A stretch of 7,793 nt of DNA from an uncultured Bacteroidales bacterium (lineage in GTDB: Bacteria > Bacteroidota > Bacteroidia > Bacteroidales > UBA932), in NCBI GenBank assembly GCA_946408295.1, contig CAMJRT010000050.1, positions 1 to 7,793 on the forward strand, written 5' to 3'. The notes beneath the pieces are model-generated. The model was not told the origin of the DNA and did no database searches. It saw only the letters and a list, made by a program, of their open reading frames with translations. Of this stretch, positions 1-6,093 are shown piece by piece. The position numbers and the translations under genes are program-made. The stretch's first letter is position 1, and the number at the start of each line of letters is the position of its first letter.

Positions 1-1
1 C

Positions 2-382
2 GGGCTTTCTCCCTATATCCACATTGGGCTGGCCCTGATGGTGCTTGCTGTGTATCTGCTGCTGTGCATTTATGTCTATATCAGCGCCCATCTGCGCGGA
101 GAGTTCAAACTGACTTACGGAAATCTCGGTCCGACGGAGTTCCGCCTCGTGCTCTTCATTTTCAACCTGATATTCTTGTATGTGACCCCGCTCCGGACTT
201 TCCGGGGGCATCTCAATATCTTTGGTGCTGATTTCTTCTTCGGTACCTTTGATGTCATCGCCGCCATTGTGCTGGTCGTGCTCATCGTGATGCACATTTC
301 CAGTTTGCTCAGCGACGGCAAGAAATATGCGGATGAGGACCCTGTTCCGGGGGATGGAGACGGACCCTTCGGCAAGCGCTAA
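2..382 (+). CDS. CDP-alcohol phosphatidyltransferase family protein, C-terminal part (5' end outside window)
   Basis: The reading frame is open from base 2 to the TAA at 380-382, giving 126 residues; the gene starts upstream of the window. Three hydrophobic segments are visible (about residues 7-32, 46-63 and 80-105), separated by a loop with GEFKLTYGNLGPTEFRL. That GPTE-type loop resembles the C-terminal half of Bacteroidetes CDP-alcohol phosphatidyltransferases. The protein ends in a hydrophilic, Asp/Gly-rich tail. The family transfers a phosphatidyl group from CDP-diacylglycerol to an alcohol in the inner membrane. The catalytic signature DGx2ARx8Gx3Dx3D lies in the N-terminal half, which is missing, so neither activity nor acceptor (inositol phosphate, glycerol phosphate or other) can be read here. 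The next gene starts 22 bases downstream, suggesting an operon. The family call is from remembered similarity and is fairly, not fully, secure. Confidence 0.72.
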   Translation, partial: GLSPYIHIGLALMVLAVYLLLCIYVYISAHLRGEFKLTYGNLGPTEFRLVLFIFNLIFLYVTPLRTFRGHLNIFGADFFFGTFDVIAAIVLVVLIVMHISSLLSDGKKYADEDPVPGDGDGPFGKR

Positions 383-404
383 TCCCTTTTCTCAAACACC
401 CTGT

Positions 405-866
405 ATGAATGCCGTCAGAGTCAAGGACCTGCTGAAGACTTTCTCCAAATTCTTCGTGTCCAATATCCTGGGTACCATTGTCGATACCATTGTTCTTTGG
501 TTGTTCGCCCACCTTGTTTTCAGCGATACGTTCTACATTTGGACGCCCTATTTATCCAGAAATATCATTTCCCCGATTATTTCCTTTGAGTTTGCGGTGC
601 TTACCAACTACCTCTGCGCCTATTACCTGACCTGGCGGGGCCGTCTGCGCTTGCAAACCCTTTCCAAGTTTTTGGTCCATTATTTGAAATACAATCTGAC
701 GGTGACCGGAGCCTTCTTTATCAAAATGGGCTTCCTGCTCTTGTTCCAGTATCTGTTCCATTGGGATGTCGTCATCTGCAACCTCGTCGCGTTGATTTTC
801 TCGGGAAGTTTCAATTTTGCGATGGGCGAGTGGTGGTTGTTCAAAAGAAAAAAAGAAGAAAGATGA
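405..866 (+). CDS. GtrA family four-helix membrane protein
   Basis: This 153-residue protein has the GtrA layout: four hydrophobic helices (about residues 16-39, 52-76, 95-118 and 121-140), a short basic loop after helix 2 (TWRGRLRLQ), and the C-terminal signature NFAMGEWWLF at 137-146 followed by KRKKEER. GtrA-like proteins are small inner-membrane proteins. Characterised members are thought to translocate or assist polyprenyl-linked sugars; most others have no known substrate. I chose the ATG at 405 because it directly precedes the first conserved helix and gives normal family length. In-frame ATGs at 327 and 354 would overlap the upstream gene and add a non-conserved tail. No Shine-Dalgarno sequence precedes 405, which is usual in Bacteroidetes. 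The stop TGA overlaps the next start (ATGA, 863-866). Beside a phosphatidyltransferase it plausibly handles a lipid intermediate; that is inference. Confidence 0.85.
   Translation: MNAVRVKDLLKTFSKFFVSNILGTIVDTIVLWLFAHLVFSDTFYIWTPYLSRNIISPIISFEFAVLTNYLCAYYLTWRGRLRLQTLSKFLVHYLKYNLTVTGAFFIKMGFLLLFQYLFHWDVVICNLVALIFSGSFNFAMGEWWLFKRKKEER
842..862 (+). promoter_or_regulatory. Purine-rich ribosome-binding tract ahead of the phosphatase gene
   Basis: An almost uninterrupted A/G run (with GAAGAAAG at its end) lies directly before the ATGA junction at 863-866. It encodes the basic KRKKEE tail of the GtrA protein and also offers an unstructured, purine-rich site for ribosome entry. Together with the 4-base overlap it suggests that translation of the phosphatase is coupled to the GtrA gene. 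The role is inferred from position and composition. Confidence 0.4.
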
Positions 867-2314
867 CTATGAAGAATCGCTGTTTTCTCTTGCCGTTTTT
901 GTTGCTCGTAGGGACGGGCAATCTGTTTCCTCTTTCCGCCCAGTCTGTAAGGCAGGATGAGCAGGAAGTGCTGCGCCGGACGGACGGCGGCGTTTATAAT
1001 GTCTATGATGAGAACGCTCCGAAGGTGATTACGGCTGTTCCCGAAGGCTATGAGGTGGTGGGAATCAGCCATTATGGCCGTCACGGCTCCCGCTATTGCA
1101 CGGATTCCTACCGCGAGACCGCCGATAATCTGGAAGAACTATATAAAGAAGGCGTTTTGAGCGAGCGGGGAAAAATGGTGTATGATACCTACAAGGCCCT
1201 CATTCCTTATCTGGCCGGTAGGGAAGGGGAGTTGGTGCAGTTGGGCCGCCGGCAGCATAAGGGCATTGCGGACCGGATGTACCATCATTATCCCGCTCTT
1301 TTCACGACGGATGCGATCCTGTCCGCCCGGAGTACGCTGGTGCCTCGTTGCATCGAGAGTATGGGCGCGTTCTGCGAACAGTTGGCCCGGCTCCGCCCGG
1401 ACGTGGAAATCCCGCAGGAAGCCAGTATGTATTATCTGGGGGAAGTCTCCGCGATGCAGGAGTATGTCTATTATTATAATGTAGATTATAAGAAACAGTC
1501 GAAAAAACTGAAAAAAGAGTGGGAGAAGAAGATTCTTCATACGGAGTCTTTCCGGAAAATGCTCTGCGGGGATTGCAAGGACAGCGTCCCTCATTTGAGA
1601 TCCCTTGCCCGGAACTTGCGTAACACTTATCTGTCGCTGCCCTATGTGGATGATTGTGACCCGGCGGCCGTTGCGGCGTTCCGTTACGCCATCGACGGGA
1701 AACCCTATGTGTCCGGCTCGACCGGGGATGTCCTGCCCGCCCTTCCGCCCCTCTTTGACGACGAGACCTGGAAGCAAATCGGAGAGGTCGCCAAATCGCG
1801 CCATTTGGTGGAAGTGTATTTCCCCACCTTGCATCATAGCGTGCTGAACATTTTTATGATCGATAAAATCATGCGGATGGTGGATGAGGACCTGGCCGCC
1901 GGCAAACCTTTCGTCCGGCTCCGTTTCGGGCACGACAGCATCCTGCAAGCCACGCTCAAAGACTTCAATATCCGCGGCTGGCAAGTCTGGGATGCCTGTG
2001 ATACCCTTACGCAGGAACAGGCGATGTGGAAGACGCTTCGTGAGTGGAGTATGTCCCGCATTCCGATGGCCGCCAACTTGCAGATGGTCTTTTATCGCAA
2101 GAACGCAGCCTCCGCGAATGACAAAAAGATGCAGGGCGCTCCCGAAACGCTCTTCAAGATGTTGCTCAACGAGAGCGAACTGGAACTGCCCATTCCCGCC
2201 GTTTGCGGCCGCACCTACGACTGGGCCGTATTCAAGGAATATATGGCCCCGCGTATTGCGAAAGGAAAGTTGCGTGCGCAACCCTTCCTCAAGTACCCTT
2301 ATCCGATTCATTAG
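863..2314 (+). CDS. Secreted clade-2 histidine acid phosphatase (phytase / MINPP-like)
   Basis: The 483-residue product begins with a signal peptide: KNR, then a hydrophobic stretch ending near LSAQS at about residues 24-28, so it should be exported to the periplasm. The active-site motif is RHGSR at 73-77; its His is the phosphate-accepting nucleophile in this superfamily. Further family marks are SARSTLVPRCIESM at 154-167, an HD pair at 357-358 where the proton donor lies, and IPMAANLQMVFYR from 400. Known relatives remove phosphate from phytate, inositol polyphosphates and other phosphomonoesters. BtMinpp, a Bacteroides MINPP, carries HAE rather than HD at the donor position, so the substrate here is open. 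The start at 863 overlaps the GtrA stop; an in-frame ATG at 869 (MKNRC) would serve equally well. The CNNM gene follows after 12 bases. The family call is firm and the substrate is not. Confidence 0.88.
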   Translation: MTMKNRCFLLPFLLLVGTGNLFPLSAQSVRQDEQEVLRRTDGGVYNVYDENAPKVITAVPEGYEVVGISHYGRHGSRYCTDSYRETADNLEELYKEGVLSERGKMVYDTYKALIPYLAGREGELVQLGRRQHKGIADRMYHHYPALFTTDAILSARSTLVPRCIESMGAFCEQLARLRPDVEIPQEASMYYLGEVSAMQEYVYYYNVDYKKQSKKLKKEWEKKILHTESFRKMLCGDCKDSVPHLRSLARNLRNTYLSLPYVDDCDPAAVAAFRYAIDGKPYVSGSTGDVLPALPPLFDDETWKQIGEVAKSRHLVEVYFPTLHHSVLNIFMIDKIMRMVDEDLAAGKPFVRLRFGHDSILQATLKDFNIRGWQVWDACDTLTQEQAMWKTLREWSMSRIPMAANLQMVFYRKNAASANDKKMQGAPETLFKMLLNESELELPIPAVCGRTYDWAVFKEYMAPRIAKGKLRAQPFLKYPYPIH

Positions 2315-2326
2315 TCCGGTATCTGT

Positions 2327-3388
2327 ATGACTTTGTTATTGGCATTTTTATTGGTCGCGATGGGCATATCCTTTTTATGCTCTATCCTGGAATCTACGTT
2401 GATGAGTACGCCCCTTTCTTATATTACCATGCGGGAGGAGGAAGGCTACCGGCCGGCTTCCTTGATGAAAAACTACAAACAGGACTCATCCCGTGCGTTG
2501 GCGGCCATCCTTTCCCTCAATACCATTGCCAATACCATCGGTGCTGCGGGCGTTGGCCAGCAGGCCAACATCCTCTTCGGCAGCGCCTGGTTCGGGCTGG
2601 TGAGCGCCATCACGACTCTCCTCATTCTGGTGTTTGCGGAAATCATCCCCAAGACCATCGGGACCACCCATTGGAAAGCGCTGATGGGCCCGGCGGCCAT
2701 TACTATCAAAGGTCTGATTTTCTGTCTTTATCCTATTGTCTTTTGCATCGAGAGTATCCAGAAGTGGATTACTCCCAGCGAACAGGATTCCAACACCATT
2801 TCCCGTGAGGAAGTGGGCGCAATGGCCGATGTCGCCGAGGAGTCGGGGCAGTTGGATGAAGATGAGAACGAGATTATCCAGAATGTCATCAATATCGACG
2901 AGATAAAGGCATCCGAGGCGATGACCCCGCGCGTGGTGGCTGCCATCGCCCCCGAGTCGATGACGGTCAAAGCGTTCTACAAGGATCGCCGGTATTACCA
3001 TCACAGCCGCATTCCCGTTTACGACGGCAACGACGAGTATATCACCGGCTACATTCTTCGGATGGATGCCCTGCAACTGATGGCCGAGGACAAATACGAC
3101 AAGACGCTGCGGGATATCAAACGCCCCATCGAGAGTTTTCCGGAGGATACGCCTTTCGGCCAGATTTGGGACACGATGTCGGAGAAGAACGAGCAGATAG
3201 CCGTCATTATCGACGAATACGGCTCTTTCCAGGGCATCGTGACGATGGAAGATGTCATCGAGACCATTCTGGGCGATGAGATTGTGGATGAACGCGATGC
3301 GGTCGTCGATATGCAGCAGTTGGCCCGTGACAAGTGGAAGAAGCAGAGCAAGTCGATCCGGCAAGTCCCTGCGACCCCTAAGAAATAA
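2327..3388 (+). CDS. CNNM-domain transporter with CBS pair (HlyC/CorC/CorB-type hemolysin family)
   Basis: The 353-residue protein starts with a membrane-spanning CNNM domain: helices at about 1-22, 62-84, 86-112 and 123-146, the ESTLMS element near 22-27, LNTIANTIGAAGVG near 66-79, and the signature VFAEIIPK at 102-109. A cytoplasmic CBS pair follows (about 199-325), opening with MTPR at 199 and ending with DEYGSFQGIVTMEDVIETI and then GDEIVDE. CNNM/CorB proteins are linked to Mg2+ (and Na+) transport, with the CBS pair binding ATP-Mg; many homologues are misnamed hemolysins. The C-terminal CorC_HlyC domain of the longer members is absent: only a short basic tail follows the CBS pair. This short form is common, so I do not read it as damage. 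The start is the first ATG after the phosphatase stop and opens straight into helix 1. The rhamnosidase gene follows after 14 bases. Confidence 0.88.
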   Translation: MTLLLAFLLVAMGISFLCSILESTLMSTPLSYITMREEEGYRPASLMKNYKQDSSRALAAILSLNTIANTIGAAGVGQQANILFGSAWFGLVSAITTLLILVFAEIIPKTIGTTHWKALMGPAAITIKGLIFCLYPIVFCIESIQKWITPSEQDSNTISREEVGAMADVAEESGQLDEDENEIIQNVINIDEIKASEAMTPRVVAAIAPESMTVKAFYKDRRYYHHSRIPVYDGNDEYITGYILRMDALQLMAEDKYDKTLRDIKRPIESFPEDTPFGQIWDTMSEKNEQIAVIIDEYGSFQGIVTMEDVIETILGDEIVDERDAVVDMQQLARDKWKKQSKSIRQVPATPKK

Positions 3389-3402
3389 TTTTTACCAACG
3401 AT

Positions 3403-6042
3403 ATGAAAGCGAATCTTATTTTCCGTTCGGTGCCGGTGTGTGCCGCCGCTGCTCTTTTGCTCCTTTTCTGCGGAGCTTGTCAGTGTAATGACAAGACAGC
3501 CCCGCTGACGAACGCGCTGGACGCGGACGCCTGGCAGGTTTCCGAGTGGATTTCCGTCGGGAACGCTCCCGTTATGGACCGGAAAATCGGTGGCTGTACA
3601 AGTTCTTCGCGTGCAGCAGACGGCGCCTCCTGGTTTGTCGCAGAATTGACCAACGACAAAAGGGTCGTGTCGGCCCGCTGGATGACCGCCGGTCTGGGCG
3701 TGTACTCTCTTTATCTCAACGGACAGCCCGTCGGACAGGAGCAATTCCTCAAACCGGGCTTCACGCACTATGCCAAGACCAAAATCTCATTTACCTATGA
3801 TGTCAGTGACAGGCTGAAGAAAGGGGATGGTGCAACCAACCAACTGGCGGCGCAGGTGACTCCCGGCTGGTGGGCGGACCGCATTGTCAGCCGTTCCGGG
3901 CAAATCGGAATGACGGGACGCAAATGTGCCTTCCGCAGTGTGTTGGAACTCTGTTTCGAAGATGGCAGCACCCGATTGTTCGGGACCGATACCCTCCACT
4001 GGAAAGCGGGGATTGCCGGTCCGGTCCGGCATGCCGATATTTTCGACGGCGAAGAGTACGATGCCCGCATTTTGCCGGGGTATTTGACCCCGGACGCGCT
4101 CTCCACCCCTGAAATCAATCGGGAATTCCAAGGGGAAATCCTTCCTACGGGCGGTGCGGAAATCTATCTCCGCGAGGATATTGCCCTGACTCCGGTACGG
4201 GCCTATATCTGGAAGGACACGCTGGAGCGCAGCGAAGAAGCCTACGGCAAAGTGAATATCGTCAAAGAATTCACCCCCGGCGAAACGATGGTGCTCAACG
4301 CCGGCGAGCAACTTGTGGTGGACTTTGGCCAGAATGCGGCGGCTGTGCCCGAATTCTGTTTCAAGGCGGCCGAGGGGACGACCCTGACCGTGCTGCCCGG
4401 TGAAATCCTGAATGATGGCTGCGGCGCGAAAAGCCGCGGAATGGACGGCCCGGAAGGGAGCGTCCATCGTACGAACCTCCGAACTCCGAAGGATTGCTTC
4501 CGTATGGACTACACCTTTGGTAAGGGAAAGGGCTGGGTACGTTACCATCCGCAATGCACTTTCTTCGGATATCGTTACATTGCCGTTTATGCCGACGCTC
4601 CCGTCCGGATTCGTTCCGTGCGCTCCATCCCGGTTACGTCCATCTCGAAAGAAATGGAAATAGGCCGGATCGAAACGGGTGATGCAAGCATCAACCAGTT
4701 AATCTCCAATGCCATCTGGGGGCAGCGGAGCAATTATCTTTCGGTCCCGACCGATTGCCCGCAACGCAACGAGCGGCTGGGCTGGACGGCCGACACCCAG
4801 GTTTTTGCCGAGACGGGCACTTTCTTTGCCAATACGGACGCCTTCTTTCACAAATGGACGCGCGACATCCGGGATTGCCAGCACGCGAACGGCGGTTTCC
4901 CGGGCGTGTGCCCGCCGGGAATGTCCGGATTCAATACCTTCCGCTTCGGTTGGGCGGATGCCGGCGTCATCGTTCCTTGGATTGTCTGGAAACAGTTTGG
5001 CGATACCTCCATCGTGGATGAGAACTGGGCTGCGATGGAGCGCTATATCTCCCATGTCAACGAGACGCGTTACGAGCATAAGAATGTCAAAGAGGACAAC
5101 GGAAACTACCAATGGGCGGACTGGCTCAGTTACGAGCCTCTTGAGAGCAGCGCGAGGCTTGCGTTCAGTCCGGACAAAAAGGGCAAGAAGACGATTCCTC
5201 TTCCCGAGGCCATCGAATACTGGAATTTTATGGGAGGTTGCTATTGGCTGATGGACGCCGGAATGATGCGCGACATGGCTGCGGCCACCGGCCGCGATGC
5301 CGCCCGATATGAGCGGATGTTCGCGGACGCCCGTGCTTACCTGTGCAAGACCTTCCTGACGGACAAAGGCCTGTTTAAATTGGATATTCTCAATACGATG
5401 CAGACCCCTGCGCTATTTGCGATGCGTTGCAGATTGGTTGAAGGGGATGCATTGGAGGCAATGAAAGAGCGCCTGCGCGAGAATTTCCGTGCGCACGGCG
5501 CCTGCCTGCAGACCGGATTCCTGGGCACCTCCATCCTGATGAGTACCCTGACCGACAACGGAATGACCGACATCGCCTGGGATTTGCTCTTCCAACGCAA
5601 GAACCCCAGTTGGCTCTACTCCGTGGACAACGGTGCTACCACCATCTGGGAGCGCTGGAACAGTTATACCATTGAGTCCGGAATGGGCCCGAAAGGGATG
5701 AACAGTTTCAACCATTATGCCTACGGCTGCGTGTGCGAATGGATTTGGGAGACGGCCGCCGGCATCTCCTGTACGGCCGAAGGCGCCGGCTTCAAGCACA
5801 TTGTGCTCAAGCCTGTTCCCGACAAACGACTGGGCTGGATCCGGGCGGAATACCGCTCCGCCGCCGGCCTGATCAAGAGCGCCTGGTGCTATGAAGGCGA
5901 CCAATGGGTCTGGGACTTCACCGTTCCCGAAGGGGCCACGGCTTCCGTCACCCTGCCCGGCGAGACTGAATCTATGTTGTATGAGAGCGGAAATTATACG
6001 CTTACGCAAAAAATTATTGATTTTGCGAAATTAAATGATTAG
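3403..6042 (+). CDS. GH78 alpha-L-rhamnosidase, probable lipoprotein
   Basis: This 879-residue enzyme should hydrolyse terminal alpha-L-rhamnose from glycans or glycosides. The N-terminus is a hydrophobic leader (to about residue 22) followed by CGAC, a weak lipobox with Cys26 as possible lipidation site, so it is probably periplasmic or surface-bound. Domains in order: an N-terminal rhamnosidase beta domain (about 85-260, with LYLNG at 103-107 and TPGWW at 153-157); a second beta domain with DFGQN at 307-311; the (alpha/alpha)6 catalytic domain (about 420-770); and a C-terminal beta domain (about 775-855). The catalytic motif DCPQRNERLGWTAD spans 451-464, with Asp451, Glu457 (expected general acid) and Asp464. 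IWERW at 748-752 carries Glu750, the expected general base. The protein looks complete. No SusC/SusD pair or sensor-regulator is nearby, so it is not in an obvious polysaccharide utilisation locus. The exact glycan target cannot be read. Confidence 0.93.
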   Translation: MKANLIFRSVPVCAAAALLLLFCGACQCNDKTAPLTNALDADAWQVSEWISVGNAPVMDRKIGGCTSSSRAADGASWFVAELTNDKRVVSARWMTAGLGVYSLYLNGQPVGQEQFLKPGFTHYAKTKISFTYDVSDRLKKGDGATNQLAAQVTPGWWADRIVSRSGQIGMTGRKCAFRSVLELCFEDGSTRLFGTDTLHWKAGIAGPVRHADIFDGEEYDARILPGYLTPDALSTPEINREFQGEILPTGGAEIYLREDIALTPVRAYIWKDTLERSEEAYGKVNIVKEFTPGETMVLNAGEQLVVDFGQNAAAVPEFCFKAAEGTTLTVLPGEILNDGCGAKSRGMDGPEGSVHRTNLRTPKDCFRMDYTFGKGKGWVRYHPQCTFFGYRYIAVYADAPVRIRSVRSIPVTSISKEMEIGRIETGDASINQLISNAIWGQRSNYLSVPTDCPQRNERLGWTADTQVFAETGTFFANTDAFFHKWTRDIRDCQHANGGFPGVCPPGMSGFNTFRFGWADAGVIVPWIVWKQFGDTSIVDENWAAMERYISHVNETRYEHKNVKEDNGNYQWADWLSYEPLESSARLAFSPDKKGKKTIPLPEAIEYWNFMGGCYWLMDAGMMRDMAAATGRDAARYERMFADARAYLCKTFLTDKGLFKLDILNTMQTPALFAMRCRLVEGDALEAMKERLRENFRAHGACLQTGFLGTSILMSTLTDNGMTDIAWDLLFQRKNPSWLYSVDNGATTIWERWNSYTIESGMGPKGMNSFNHYAYGCVCEWIWETAAGISCTAEGAGFKHIVLKPVPDKRLGWIRAEYRSAAGLIKSAWCYEGDQWVWDFTVPEGATASVTLPGETESMLYESGNYTLTQKIIDFAKLND

Positions 6043-6047
6043 ATTTG
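6016..6047 (+). promoter_or_regulatory. Putative Bacteroides-type promoter for the EF-G2 gene
   Basis: TAGATTTG at 6040-6047 matches the Bacteroides -7 consensus TAnnTTTG exactly and includes the TAG stop of the rhamnosidase. ATTG at 6016-6019 lies 20 bases upstream, a three-of-four match to the -33 box TTTG at the usual spacing. Transcription should begin near 6052-6056, leaving a leader of about 40 bases. The region is much more AT-rich than the flanking genes, as expected for a promoter. In Bacteroides thetaiotaomicron the EF-G2 gene fusA2 is activated by the CRP-like regulator Cur; I do not know its motif well enough to mark a site. Confidence 0.5.
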
Positions 6048-6093
6048 CAATCACGCCCAATTTGAAGGGAGATAATCATTAAAATTTAAATAA
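6048..6093 (+). promoter_or_regulatory. Short AT-rich leader of the EF-G2 gene
   Basis: This is the rest of the 51-base gap between the rhamnosidase stop and the EF-G2 start, and the only gap here longer than about 22 bases. It holds GAAGGGAG at 6064-6071, too far (22 bases) from the ATG to be a normal Shine-Dalgarno site. After it comes an A/T-only stretch (about 6079-6093, AAAATTTAAATAA) directly before the start codon, typical of well-translated Bacteroidetes genes. I see no stem-loop terminator. Confidence 0.45.

Noticed and set aside
327..404. Upstream in-frame starts (327 and 354) for the GtrA protein
   Set aside because: They would overlap the coding end of the phosphatidyltransferase and add about 17-26 hydrophilic residues not expected in the family. 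The ATG at 405 sits just before the first conserved helix.
1139..2311. A 390-codon open frame on the minus strand opposite the phosphatase gene
   Set aside because: The plus strand carries the signal peptide, RHGSR, HD and other family motifs across the same span. The antisense product shows no signal, domain or own start context.
2203..2808. A 201-codon plus-strand frame bridging the phosphatase and CNNM genes
   Set aside because: It runs out of frame through both genes, which have strong family motifs in their own frames, and gives no recognisable protein. It is not evidence of a fusion or frameshift.
2486..3364. A 292-codon open frame on the minus strand opposite the CNNM/CBS gene
   Set aside because: It is antisense to clearly conserved CNNM and CBS motifs, its translation has no known features, and no promoter or spacing supports it.
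3389..3402. Possible terminator in the T-run between the CNNM and rhamnosidase genes
   Set aside because: There is a short T stretch (ATTTTT) but no GC-rich stem before it, and the gap is only 14 bases, so read-through is more likely.
3787..4554. A 255-codon minus-strand frame, and overlapping shorter frames, opposite the rhamnosidase
   Set aside because: They lie entirely within the GH78 N-terminal and beta domains, which are intact on the plus strand; the antisense products look random.
6018..6053. Imperfect inverted repeat and near-direct repeat around the EF-G2 promoter (TGATTTTGCGAAAT against ATTTGCAATCA)
   Set aside because: The arms match only with three extra bases on one side and overlap the promoter boxes in a very AT-rich stretch. 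Chance is a sufficient explanation without comparison to related genomes.
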